A stretch of 64,000 nucleotides of DNA from Chitinophaga solisilvae (GTDB taxonomy: Bacteria; Bacteroidota; Bacteroidia; Chitinophagales; Chitinophagaceae). The translations under genes were made by a program, and so were the position numbers. Where the stretch lies: contig NZ_JAABOK010000004.1 in assembly GCF_009928525.1 (NCBI RefSeq), positions 62,001-126,000 on the forward strand. The letters are read 5' to 3'. The notes under the pieces are model-generated. The model made no database searches. It was given only the letters and a program-made list of their open reading frames with translations, and was not told the DNA's origin. The first letter of the stretch is position 1; the number at the start of each line of letters is the position of its first letter. Below are positions 18,563 through 26,597 of this stretch, piece after piece.

Positions 18563-19327
18563 ATGGAAAAGAGAAAGATCATTGAGGTGAACAATCTGGT
18601 GAAACAGTATGGAGCGTTCACGGCTGTTAAGGGGATCAGCTTTGAGGTGTATGAGCATGAAATTTTCGGATTGCTGGGTCCTAACGGCGCCGGAAAATCA
18701 ACCACCCTGGAAATCATTGAAACATTACGTGAGAAAACCAGCGGCCAGGTTACCGTTGGCGGTTTCGACCTCGATAGAAGCCCGAATGATATCAAGAAAA
18801 TCATTGGCGTACAGCTGCAGAGCTCCGGCTATTACCCCGGACTGAACCTGACGGAACTGATTGAAATGTTTGGTGGATTATATAACCAGGACGTAAAGCC
18901 CCTGGAACTGCTCCGCCTTTTTAACCTGGAAGATAAGGCCAGATCAAAATATAAGGATCTATCCGGTGGCCAGAAACAACGGTTTTCCATTGCTACCACC
19001 CTGATTAACAAGCCCAGCATCATTTTCCTGGATGAACCTACTACCGGTCTGGACCCGCAGGCAAGGCGCAATCTGTGGGACCTGATACAGCAGGTGCGCG
19101 CACAGGGTACCACCGTAGTGATTACCACGCACTATATGGATGAAGCAGAATTCCTGTGCGACCGCTGCGCGATTGTTGACAGCGGCCGTATTATCGCCAT
19201 AGATTCACCGGATGCACTGATAGATAATCTCGTGTCCAAAGGATTTGAAAGGAAGAAGGAAGTGAAGAAAGCTAATCTGGAAGATGTATTTATTCACCTG
19301 ACAGGTAAAGACCTGCGCGAAGCCTGA
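18563..19327 (+). CDS. ABC transporter ATP-binding protein (no adjacent permease)
   Basis: A 254-residue ATPase subunit of the multidrug/ABC-2 exporter type. Walker A is GLLGPNGAGKSTT (about residue 34), the signature is LSGGQKQRF, Walker B is IIFLDEPTTGLD and the switch His is in TTHYMDEAE. The C terminus ends in the NLEDVFIHLTG motif typical of exporters that pair with an ABC-2 permease. No permease is adjacent: the next gene, 9 bases downstream, encodes a YfiT-like protein. Substrate cannot be inferred. Confidence 0.9.
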   Translation: MEKRKIIEVNNLVKQYGAFTAVKGISFEVYEHEIFGLLGPNGAGKSTTLEIIETLREKTSGQVTVGGFDLDRSPNDIKKIIGVQLQSSGYYPGLNLTELIEMFGGLYNQDVKPLELLRLFNLEDKARSKYKDLSGGQKQRFSIATTLINKPSIIFLDEPTTGLDPQARRNLWDLIQQVRAQGTTVVITTHYMDEAEFLCDRCAIVDSGRIIAIDSPDALIDNLVSKGFERKKEVKKANLEDVFIHLTGKDLREA

Positions 19328-19336
19328 GCCAACAAG

Positions 19337-19867
19337 ATGATGGAAGCATTACAATATCCTATCGGGCGCTTTGAAGCTGCCCCGTTTTATACGCCGGCTA
19401 TGTTGCAGGAATATATCTACGATATCCGCGACCTCCCCACATTAGTGGAACTGGCTATTCAGCAGCTGGATGAATACCAGCTGCAAACGCCCTACAGGCC
19501 CGGCGGCTGGACGGTAGCTCAGGTGGTGCATCACCTGGCAGACAGCCATATTAATGCTATTACACGCCTGAAACTGGCCCTCACAGAGGATAAGCCGGTT
19601 ATCAAACCTTACGATGAAGCGGCATGGGCGCTGCTGGAAGACGTGAACAATACGCCCGTCAATGTTTCCATCACCCTGCTGCATGCCCTGCACACCCGCT
19701 GGGCCAATCTGCTGGAAAAACTGACACCGGAACAATGGGAACGGGTATTTATCCACCCGGAACACGGTACTCACTTTAACCTGAAAACACAGACCGCCAC
19801 ATACTCCTGGCATGGAAAACATCACCTGGCACATATACAGGGACTGAAAGAACGAATGAACTGGTAA
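19337..19867 (+). CDS. YfiT/DinB-family putative metal-dependent hydrolase or bacillithiol transferase
   Basis: A 176-residue four-helix-bundle protein of the DinB/YfiT superfamily. It begins YPIGRFE and contains GGWTVAQVVHHLADSHINAI and a C-terminal YSWHGKHHLAHIQGL; the three histidines that bind a divalent metal in this fold are H66 or H67, H155 and H159 by position. Relatives transfer bacillithiol to electrophiles, which fits the bacillithiol gene bshB1 at 35422, but exact function is inferred. ATG codons occur at 19337 and 19340; both give the same protein within one residue. Confidence 0.85.
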   Translation: MMEALQYPIGRFEAAPFYTPAMLQEYIYDIRDLPTLVELAIQQLDEYQLQTPYRPGGWTVAQVVHHLADSHINAITRLKLALTEDKPVIKPYDEAAWALLEDVNNTPVNVSITLLHALHTRWANLLEKLTPEQWERVFIHPEHGTHFNLKTQTATYSWHGKHHLAHIQGLKERMNW

Positions 19868-19886
19868 ACCACCGCTTATAATACAT

Positions 19887-20438
19887 ATGGACTGGAAACT
19901 GTTATCATCGGAATATATCTACAGGGATCAATGGCTTAATGCCCGTAAAGACAAATGCCTTACCCCGCAGGGGAAAATCGTAGACCCTTATTATGTGCTG
20001 GAATACAACACATGGGTAAACGCCGTAGCGCTGACTGAGGATGGTCAGGTGGTGATGATCCGGCAGTACCGCCAGGGAATAGGTAAAACCCTGCTGGAAA
20101 TTCCGGGTGGCACCATGGATCCGGAAGACGTATCTCCGGAAGTGGCCATGCGCCGTGAACTGCTGGAAGAAACGGGATATGATTTCCCGGAACTGATTTA
20201 TCTCGGTGAAGTAGCGGCCAACACTGCATCCAGCAACAACTACACAAAGATGTTTCTGGCTGTCGGCGGCCGCAAAGTACAGGAGCAGCAGCTGGACCAC
20301 AACGAAGAAATTGAAGTGGTACTGATGCCACTGGCAACACTGCAACAGCTGATACTCGACAATAAAATAGTACACAGCCTGCACGTTACCTGCATCATGT
20401 ATGCCTTACTGCACCTGCAGAAGATGGGCATGAAATAA
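19887..20438 (+). CDS. Nudix hydrolase, ADP-ribose pyrophosphatase-like
   Basis: A 183-residue Nudix enzyme, probably cleaving a nucleoside diphosphate linked to another moiety such as ADP-ribose. The Nudix region is GGTMDPEDVSPEVAMRREL followed by LEETGYDFPELIYLGEVAANTASSNNY. REL-LEETG is canonical, but the segment between the first Gly and RE is one residue longer than the textbook G-x5-E-x7-RE spacing, with acids E and D where the metal-binding Glu should be. It follows the YfiT-like gene by 19 bases in the same direction and converges on folC (1-base gap). Confidence 0.87.
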   Translation: MDWKLLSSEYIYRDQWLNARKDKCLTPQGKIVDPYYVLEYNTWVNAVALTEDGQVVMIRQYRQGIGKTLLEIPGGTMDPEDVSPEVAMRRELLEETGYDFPELIYLGEVAANTASSNNYTKMFLAVGGRKVQEQQLDHNEEIEVVLMPLATLQQLILDNKIVHSLHVTCIMYALLHLQKMGMK

Positions 20439-20439
20439 A

Positions 20440-21729
20440 TTACAACGCTTCTGCAACAATGAAAAAGCTGCCGCATACGAGGATCATATCGTCCGGCCGG
20501 GCATGTTGCCGCGCCGCCTGGAAAGCCGCCTGCACAGAAGCATAGGCATGGCCCTGTAATCCGTTGGCAGTACCCAGTTCCGCCAGCAACACTTCATCCA
20601 TGGCACGTGGCAGCTGCGCCTTACAGAAATAATAGGTGGCGTCTTTAGGAAACAGCGGTAATACATTTTCCACTTCCTTGTCTTTTACAAAACCGGTCAC
20701 AATATGCAGATGCTGATAGTTTACATGCCGCAGCTGCTGCATCACTTCGCGGATACCGGCCTCATTGTGACCCACATCCATCACCGTCAGCGGATGCTGG
20801 CTGATGACTTCCCACCGGCCCCGCAGACCGGTCAGTTTTCTTACATGAGACAACGCCTGGGTAATATGTTCCCGGCTGATCTGCCAGCCTTGCTGCTGCA
20901 GTATTTTCAGGGCAGATAATACTCCCATCACATTTTTTTCCTGGTATTGCCCGCTGAGATCCAGCTTCAGCGCATGCATCTGCTGCTGCCGTGTATCCAG
21001 CAACGTTATATCCATGTGCATACCGGCAATGCTGCTGCTGCTGACCATCCATTCCTGGTCTGCAAAATGTATGTCGGATTGTTTCGCTGCTGCGGTGCTG
21101 ATAAACACCTCATCGGTTTCCGGCTGCGATTCGCTGATAACAACCGGTACACCGGGTTTGATAATACCGGCTTTTTCTCCGGCGATCAACTGCAGGGTAT
21201 CGCCCAGCATATTTTTATGGTCATAGCTGATGTTGGTGATCAGCGATAATTCAGGTGTAATGACGTTGGTACTGTCGAGCCGGCCGCCCAGTCCTACTTC
21301 CACGACAGCTATATCCACCTTTTCGGCGGCAAAGTAGCTGAATGCCATGGCAACGGTCAGCTCAAAGAAGGAAGGCTGGATGCTTTCAATATGTGTGCGT
21401 AATTTATCCGTGAAGGCGACAACAAAATCTTCCGGCACTACTTCTCCGTTGATACGGATTCTTTCCCTGAAATCCAGCAGGTGAGGAGAGGTATACAATC
21501 CCGTTTTATATCCGGCCTGTTGCAGGGCCGCCGCCAGCATGTGGCTGGAAGAGCCTTTCCCGTTGGTGCCGCCTACGTGTATTGTCTTAAAACGCTGATG
21601 CGGATTATCCAGCAGTGCTAATAAGGCAATGGTATTATGCAGGTCCGTTTTAAAAGCGTCGGCGCCTACCCTTGTAAACATGGGTAATTGCTGATAGAGG
21701 TAATCCAGCGTCTCCTGATATGCATTCAT
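20440..21729 (-). CDS. folC: Bifunctional folylpolyglutamate synthase/dihydrofolate synthase
   Basis: A 429-residue Mur-ligase-type enzyme that adds glutamate to dihydropteroate and to folates using ATP. The P-loop is VGGTNGKGSSSHMLA (near residue 51), followed by GLYTSPHLLDFRERIRINGE, the folate-site loop, and VEVGLGGRLDSTNVI; the C-terminal domain has VMDVGHNEAG. Full length. Its start is 9 bases downstream of the DUF5723 gene, so the two are probably in one transcript. Confidence 0.93.
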   Translation of the reverse strand: MNAYQETLDYLYQQLPMFTRVGADAFKTDLHNTIALLALLDNPHQRFKTIHVGGTNGKGSSSHMLAAALQQAGYKTGLYTSPHLLDFRERIRINGEVVPEDFVVAFTDKLRTHIESIQPSFFELTVAMAFSYFAAEKVDIAVVEVGLGGRLDSTNVITPELSLITNISYDHKNMLGDTLQLIAGEKAGIIKPGVPVVISESQPETDEVFISTAAAKQSDIHFADQEWMVSSSSIAGMHMDITLLDTRQQQMHALKLDLSGQYQEKNVMGVLSALKILQQQGWQISREHITQALSHVRKLTGLRGRWEVISQHPLTVMDVGHNEAGIREVMQQLRHVNYQHLHIVTGFVKDKEVENVLPLFPKDATYYFCKAQLPRAMDEVLLAELGTANGLQGHAYASVQAAFQAARQHARPDDMILVCGSFFIVAEAL

Positions 21730-21738
21730 AAAGGTCAG

Positions 21739-23184
21739 TTATTCGTTTACCGGGCAACCCAGCTGACGGTTACGTGCTTTACCACGGCCAATCATGCCTG
21801 AGTTCAGCCGCAAAGCTACGAAAGCATCCGCATGATCGACGTGCTTACGGAAAAGGTTGGTAAAAATACTGTAAGACCCTATAACAAGCGGCCCTACCCG
21901 GAAACCTGCGCCTATATCGGCCTGACCGTTATAGTTTACCACCACGGGCAGATATGCGCCGAAACGTTCTGTTTCATAGCGGGGCGTGAGGAGAAACTGG
22001 GTCAGCGCGTATGTTTTGGTGATGTTGCTTCGTCCGCCGTTCAGGGCAATGACCGCGTTGGCGCTTATAAAGAAGCGGCTGTCAATGTTGTAATCGCCCA
22101 TCAGGTTCAGTGTTGCGGGCAACGTCATGGTAAACATGCTGTCGCTCCCGATGGGGGTAAAATACCTGCTGAGGCGCTGCGCGTACTGGTTGATGTTCTC
22201 TTTATTCTTATAACCGATCTCACGCGGGTTAACATCTTCCTTTCTCAGGTCCAGGTCGGTACTGTATTTTCCTTTGGAGTATTTAATACGGCCTATATCG
22301 TTCAATGAAACGCCTATACGAAAAGTATAATCGTCTGCATCGCTGCTTTCAGCTTTGCCCCAGCCGCCGTTATCGGCGCGGTATTCATAGATTACACCGA
22401 TGTCAAATCCTACGCCGATATTTTTAAAGAGGGGAACGTTGCGGGTATAGGGTTTCTCCCAGGTATCCACATCGCCGTTGTAGGCATAATGCAGGGTACC
22501 GCTGGTAATGTCTGCATTACGGCTGGTATTGACTACAAAGCTGGCATTGTTTACATCCGCATAGCCGGCAGCTATGCCGCTTAACAGTTTCACAGTGATG
22601 CCGCCTTTCCAGCGGCTGGTATATCCTTCTTTAATGACGCGCGCATAGCTCAGCCCGAATTCATTCCAGATATGCATGGTGCCATCCAGCTGTTGAATGG
22701 TAAGGCCTTTGCCGCGGTATTGCGGATTCGGGAAGTTAACGCCGAAGAAATTGGCCAGCGGTGTGGGTAGTCTGCCGCCATTGGCAGATCCGCGTACGCG
22801 CCAGACGAAGGAAACAGCTTGTTTCTCATCAATGGCATACAGTACGGAAGGCATTACTATATCTGCCGAACCCCATCCGTTATGGTTACGGCGGGAGGTG
22901 GTATCGAGGAAATAATCACGGTTACGCTTAAACGAATCCGGCATGCTGAACAATACGGATTTAGGTACGCTGAGATAGGTATTACCGGCTTTCACATCTG
23001 CTCCGAAGATGTTGACATCCCATTTGTAGCGGTAACCTGCCGCAGAAGCGGGGTTGGCTATTACGCCATAGATGCCTGCATATGTACTGTTGCTGATTCC
23101 GGGAAAAGATTGTGCCATTGCGGTGTGCACCAGCAATACTGCCATAAAGGCCACAAGTAGGATACGGTTAAAAATGACAATCAT
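21739..23184 (-). CDS. DUF5723-type outer-membrane protein
   Basis: I place the start at ATG 23184 rather than the upstream TTG, giving 481 residues with a signal peptide ending TAMA-Q. The mature N terminus (SFPGISNSTYAGIYGVIANPASAAGYRYKWDVNIFGADV) is characteristic of the DUF5723 family of Bacteroidota, predicted beta-barrels related to the FadL/PorV type. The rest is rich in aromatic beta-strand patterns and Gly/Asn turns. Function unknown. It is flanked by folC (downstream) and the tonB-like gene (upstream, across an inverted repeat). Confidence 0.78.
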   Translation of the reverse strand: MIVIFNRILLVAFMAVLLVHTAMAQSFPGISNSTYAGIYGVIANPASAAGYRYKWDVNIFGADVKAGNTYLSVPKSVLFSMPDSFKRNRDYFLDTTSRRNHNGWGSADIVMPSVLYAIDEKQAVSFVWRVRGSANGGRLPTPLANFFGVNFPNPQYRGKGLTIQQLDGTMHIWNEFGLSYARVIKEGYTSRWKGGITVKLLSGIAAGYADVNNASFVVNTSRNADITSGTLHYAYNGDVDTWEKPYTRNVPLFKNIGVGFDIGVIYEYRADNGGWGKAESSDADDYTFRIGVSLNDIGRIKYSKGKYSTDLDLRKEDVNPREIGYKNKENINQYAQRLSRYFTPIGSDSMFTMTLPATLNLMGDYNIDSRFFISANAVIALNGGRSNITKTYALTQFLLTPRYETERFGAYLPVVVNYNGQADIGAGFRVGPLVIGSYSIFTNLFRKHVDHADAFVALRLNSGMIGRGKARNRQLGCPVNE

Positions 23185-23207
23185 TGTTGGCAAAAAGGGT
23201 TTGTTTA

Positions 23208-23336
23208 TTTTATTATTTTATTATTTTTTTATTTGAGATTTTGTATCCAATCCTGATTTTCCTTGTACCTGCAGGTGCAAAAGAAAATCAGGATTGGATA
23301 CAAAATCTCAAATAAAAAAATAATAAAATAATAAAA
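23208..23336. repeat. Intergenic inverted repeat 3 (perfect 53-bp stem, unique core)
   Basis: Bases 23208-23260 are the exact reverse complement of 23284-23336 (53 of 53). The 23-base loop is itself almost a palindrome centred on CCTGCAGG, so about 129 bases fold back on themselves. The outer part is AT-rich followed by TTATTTGAGATTTTG, as in other copies; the inner core TATCCAATCCTGATTTT occurs nowhere else in the window. It separates the tonB-like and DUF5723 genes. Confidence 0.95.
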
Positions 23337-23339
23337 TGA

Positions 23340-24227
23340 TTATTCTGCTTTGAAATAGAATCGCACGGTTCCAAACTGCACTTCCGGAGCATCCGGGTTC
23401 GCATTGTATTTGAGTTGACCGTTTTGTGCTGCCTTTCTGGCAATATCGATCAGTTGCGGATTACTGAGGGTAGAACCTTTCATGCTGAATGTGGCTGATA
23501 TCACGTTACCCTGTTGGTCTACTTTTATATTGATGGCTATGTAACCTGATTCGGTTCCGTCGTAGGTGACCTGTGGTCTGCTGATAAGATTTCTGCCGTT
23601 GAGGCGGAAATCTGAACGGCCTCCGCCAAGTCCGCCGCCCGTATAGCCTTTGGCGTTAGGATCACCATTGATCTGCCCGCGGTCGCCGGGGCGGCCGGTA
23701 TTTCCTTCACCGGTACTGTTGTTGGACCCGTTTGCACCATTGCCGCTGTTAGCGCCTGTATGGGTGCCGCCAGCGTATACTGCTTTTGGTTTGGGAGCAG
23801 GCGGTACCGGCGCCGGCGGAGTTTCCACCGGTTTTTTGGCTGGCTTAACAGGTTTGGGTTCCGGTTTCTTCGGTAATTCTTTTGGCTTGTCTACAGGTTT
23901 CTCCGGTTTTTTTATTTCCGGTGCTTCTTCATCATCCTGTGTGGCAATATCCTGTGGTTCACTGTTATCTTTCTCTGCAGCGGAGGCATCGGTTTCTGCG
24001 GGCGCAGGCGTGGCGGCTGCATCACTGGGCGGGTTGGGGTTGAGTGGTTGCACATCTCCCATACCATCATCAGAAGTACCCAGGTTCACTTCCATACCAA
24101 GATCCTGATCCGGTAAGGGCGGCGGCGCTGAAAAGCCGGCAAATACCAGCGCCACTAACAGTAGCGCATGTACGCCGATGGTAACTCCTAATGCCTTAAT
24201 ATTTTTTTTGCTGTTGTTTTCCTCCAT
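23340..24227 (-). CDS. TonB-family energy transducer
   Basis: A 295-residue inner-membrane anchored periplasmic protein: a short cytoplasmic N terminus, one membrane helix (about residues 12-32), a long Pro/Lys/Glu-rich spacer (EIKKPEKPVDKPKELPKK onward), a Gly/Asn-rich low-complexity part, and a C-terminal TonB-like domain (from about residue 205: LISRPQVTYDGTESGYIAINIKVDQQGNVISATF) ending in FGTVRFYFKAE. Such proteins transmit ExbB/ExbD energy to outer-membrane receptors. ExbB/ExbD are not directly adjacent in the window. A -7-like TAACTTTG lies 28 bases upstream of the start. Confidence 0.85.
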   Translation of the reverse strand: MEENNSKKNIKALGVTIGVHALLLVALVFAGFSAPPPLPDQDLGMEVNLGTSDDGMGDVQPLNPNPPSDAAATPAPAETDASAAEKDNSEPQDIATQDDEEAPEIKKPEKPVDKPKELPKKPEPKPVKPAKKPVETPPAPVPPAPKPKAVYAGGTHTGANSGNGANGSNNSTGEGNTGRPGDRGQINGDPNAKGYTGGGLGGGRSDFRLNGRNLISRPQVTYDGTESGYIAINIKVDQQGNVISATFSMKGSTLSNPQLIDIARKAAQNGQLKYNANPDAPEVQFGTVRFYFKAE

Positions 24228-24254
24228 GATTGCTCGTTAAGCGCCAGTATGAAC

Positions 24255-24262
24255 CAAAGTTA
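24255..24262 (-). promoter_or_regulatory. Candidate -7 promoter element for the tonB-like gene
   Basis: Read on the minus strand the bases are TAACTTTG, an exact match to the Bacteroidota TAnnTTTG -7 element, located 28 bases upstream of the start codon. No TTG at the expected -33 distance is visible, so the call is tentative. Confidence 0.45.
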
Positions 24263-24369
24263 ATCTTTTGCCCGAAAAAAATTATATATCTGCAAATCTG
24301 AATTTATGATCTTTGCAAAAACTATGCTGTTAATCCACATTATTATATTTTATTTTTTCGGTTGTATTT

Positions 24370-25602
24370 ATGAATCTTTATAAACAGACCTTACGTCTTT
24401 ATCAAAACGCCTATTCCGGACTTTCTCCTGCAACATGGTGGCTGTCGCTGGTGCTCCTGATCAACCGGAGCGGAACGATGGTTATTCCGTTTATGACTGT
24501 ATATCTTACGGTGCATCTTCATTTCACGATCGCCCAGGCAGGTCTGGTCATGGCCTGTTTCGGCACCGGCGCTATTGTGGGCGCACTGCTCGGCGGCTGG
24601 TTGTCCGACCGGATAGGTTTTTACCAGGTACAGTTCTGGAGCCTGTTCTCTAACGGTTTATTATTCATTTTATTGGGTCAGATGCGCACGTTTCCGCAAA
24701 TATGTGCCTGTGTTTTTATCATGAGTTCTGTGGGAGATGCCTTTCGGCCTGCTAACAGTATTGCTATTGCTGCTTACAGTTCGGTTGAAAACCGTACCCG
24801 TTCCTATTCCCTGAACAGGCTGGCGGTTAACCTGGGCTGGTCTGTAGGGCCTGCCCTGGGAGGTTTGCTGGCGAGTATCAGTTATCAGTTGTTGTTCTGG
24901 GTAGATGGATTTACCTGTATGGGCGCGGCACTGCTCATGCGTATTTTCCTGCCACCGGTGCCGGCGCCGGCAAAACCGGAAAAGGCTGCGGTGACAGTAA
25001 AAGGCGATAAGGTCTGGCACGATCATCTGTATCTCTGGTTCCTGGTTTTTGGTATGCTCAATGCGATCTGCCTGTTTCAGTTCTCCAGTATTGTACCGTT
25101 ATATTTTAAAGAAGTGATGCACCTGGAAGAATGGGCTATCGGGCTGAACATGTCTATCAACGGGCTGTTGATTGCCGCTGTGGAAATGGTGATGGTATAC
25201 CGTCTTGATGGCAGGCTGCCTAACCTGGTGTTTGTAGCGAGGGGCGCTATTATGGTATGCGCGTCCTATCTGCTCCTGTTTTTATTGCCGCCGGTATGGG
25301 CGGTTGCCGGTATTTTCATGCTGGTCATTACTTTCGGGGAGATGTTCTGTCTGCCGTTTATGAACAGCTTCTGGATCAGCAGGAGCAGGGAACATAACCG
25401 CGGTCAGTATGCAGCGCTGTACACTATTTCCTATTCCGTAGCCAATATTGTTTCTCCTACTTCCGGCGCCTTTGTTGTAGATCATCTGGGTTTTAAGCCC
25501 TGGTGGCTGATTACTGCCGGCGGCTGCGTGCTGTCTGCAGCAGGGTTCATGTGGCTGCAGCACAAAAGGGAAAAGCAGGAACGGCCGCTCGCTGCAGCAT
25601 AA
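24370..25602 (+). CDS. MFS transporter
   Basis: A 410-residue membrane protein with about 12 predicted helices. The loop between helices 2 and 3 has the MFS motif A pattern GGWLSDRIGFYQVQ, and a large cytoplasmic loop rich in Pro/Ala/Lys separates the two halves (about residues 195-220). Relatives are secondary exporters such as drug transporters, but no substrate can be read. It is followed after 68 bases by an AraC-type regulator in the same direction, which may be functionally linked. Confidence 0.88.
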   Translation: MNLYKQTLRLYQNAYSGLSPATWWLSLVLLINRSGTMVIPFMTVYLTVHLHFTIAQAGLVMACFGTGAIVGALLGGWLSDRIGFYQVQFWSLFSNGLLFILLGQMRTFPQICACVFIMSSVGDAFRPANSIAIAAYSSVENRTRSYSLNRLAVNLGWSVGPALGGLLASISYQLLFWVDGFTCMGAALLMRIFLPPVPAPAKPEKAAVTVKGDKVWHDHLYLWFLVFGMLNAICLFQFSSIVPLYFKEVMHLEEWAIGLNMSINGLLIAAVEMVMVYRLDGRLPNLVFVARGAIMVCASYLLLFLLPPVWAVAGIFMLVITFGEMFCLPFMNSFWISRSREHNRGQYAALYTISYSVANIVSPTSGAFVVDHLGFKPWWLITAGGCVLSAAGFMWLQHKREKQERPLAAA

Positions 25603-25638
25603 TTGTTCAAGACTTATCAATTATTGTCCTGGATTGGC

Positions 25639-25646
25639 TAATTTTG
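25639..25646 (+). promoter_or_regulatory. Candidate -7 promoter element for the AraC regulator
   Basis: TAATTTTG matches TAnnTTTG exactly and lies 24 bases upstream of the AraC start. A TTG is present at 25624 but is too close (12 bases) for the usual -33 spacing. Confidence 0.4.
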
Positions 25647-25670
25647 CCGGAAAAGGAGTAAAATTGGTAA

Positions 25671-26597
25671 ATGAAAGTAATTCAATTTACTGTTCCGGTT
25701 GCTGAAGAAGGGTCAGTAGTGATCCAGGAAGATATACTGCCTTACTTCTACAACTACCTGCACCGCCACAAAGAGGCACAGGTAACCCTCATCATCAAAG
25801 GGGAGGGAACCCTTATTGCCGGCAGCTATACGCAGCCCTTTAAAGCCGGGGATGTTTACGTGATCGGCGCCAACCAGCCGCATATGTTCAAGGGCGATGC
25901 CCGCTATTTTGAGAACCTTCGGGAGAAAAACATACACGCCATCCATATTTTCTTTGACCATGAAAATACGCTGAAAGGCTTGCTGTCATTACCGGAAATG
26001 GAGCCGGTACGCAAATTCCTGGAGCTGGGAAAGTCAAGCCTGCAGCTGCCTGCGGCGCATGAGGAAAAAATAGGCGCTGAAATCCTGCGGCTGCGTCAGC
26101 AGACGGGCGCAGAGAGATTATTCTCCTTTATGTCTGTGCTGACCTACTTTTCCCGGATAAAAGACTGGAAATCCTTGTCCACCGGCTTTTCCAGGCATGC
26201 TTACAGTGAATCGGAGGGGCTGCGCATGAATGATATATACCAGTACACGCTGGAGCATTATGCGGAAAACATCACCCTGAAAAGGATTGCTGATGTAGCG
26301 CATCTGACTACCTACGCTTTTTGCAAATACTTTAAGAAGCACACCCGGAAAACGTATCTCGGGTTTTTGAATGAGATCAGGATTAATGCGGCCTGTAAGA
26401 AAATAATTAACGGAGATGCGGATAGCATTGCCTCTGTGGCGTATGCTACAGGGTATAATAACCCTATTACTTTTAACCGCGTGTTCAGAAAGGTAACAGG
26501 AATGTCGCCATCAGCCTATGCGCGTCAATATCGTTTCGGACAAGAGAACGCGCACAGGAATGGCCAGATCAGTGAATGGGAGGAAGCGGCGCTTTAG
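25671..26597 (+). CDS. AraC-family transcriptional regulator
   Basis: A 308-residue regulator. The N-terminal half is a cupin-like sensor domain (VTLIIKGEGTLIAGSYTQPFKAGDVYVIGANQPHMF); the C-terminal ~100 residues hold the double helix-turn-helix: NITLKRIADVAHLTTYAFCKYFKKHTRKTYLGFLNEIRINAACK and SIASVAYATGYNNPITFNRVFRKVTGMSPSAYARQYR. It may regulate the preceding MFS gene or the convergent radical SAM gene; both are only positional guesses. Its 3' end overlaps the 3' end of the latter by 4 bases. Confidence 0.9.
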   Translation: MKVIQFTVPVAEEGSVVIQEDILPYFYNYLHRHKEAQVTLIIKGEGTLIAGSYTQPFKAGDVYVIGANQPHMFKGDARYFENLREKNIHAIHIFFDHENTLKGLLSLPEMEPVRKFLELGKSSLQLPAAHEEKIGAEILRLRQQTGAERLFSFMSVLTYFSRIKDWKSLSTGFSRHAYSESEGLRMNDIYQYTLEHYAENITLKRIADVAHLTTYAFCKYFKKHTRKTYLGFLNEIRINAACKKIINGDADSIASVAYATGYNNPITFNRVFRKVTGMSPSAYARQYRFGQENAHRNGQISEWEEAAL

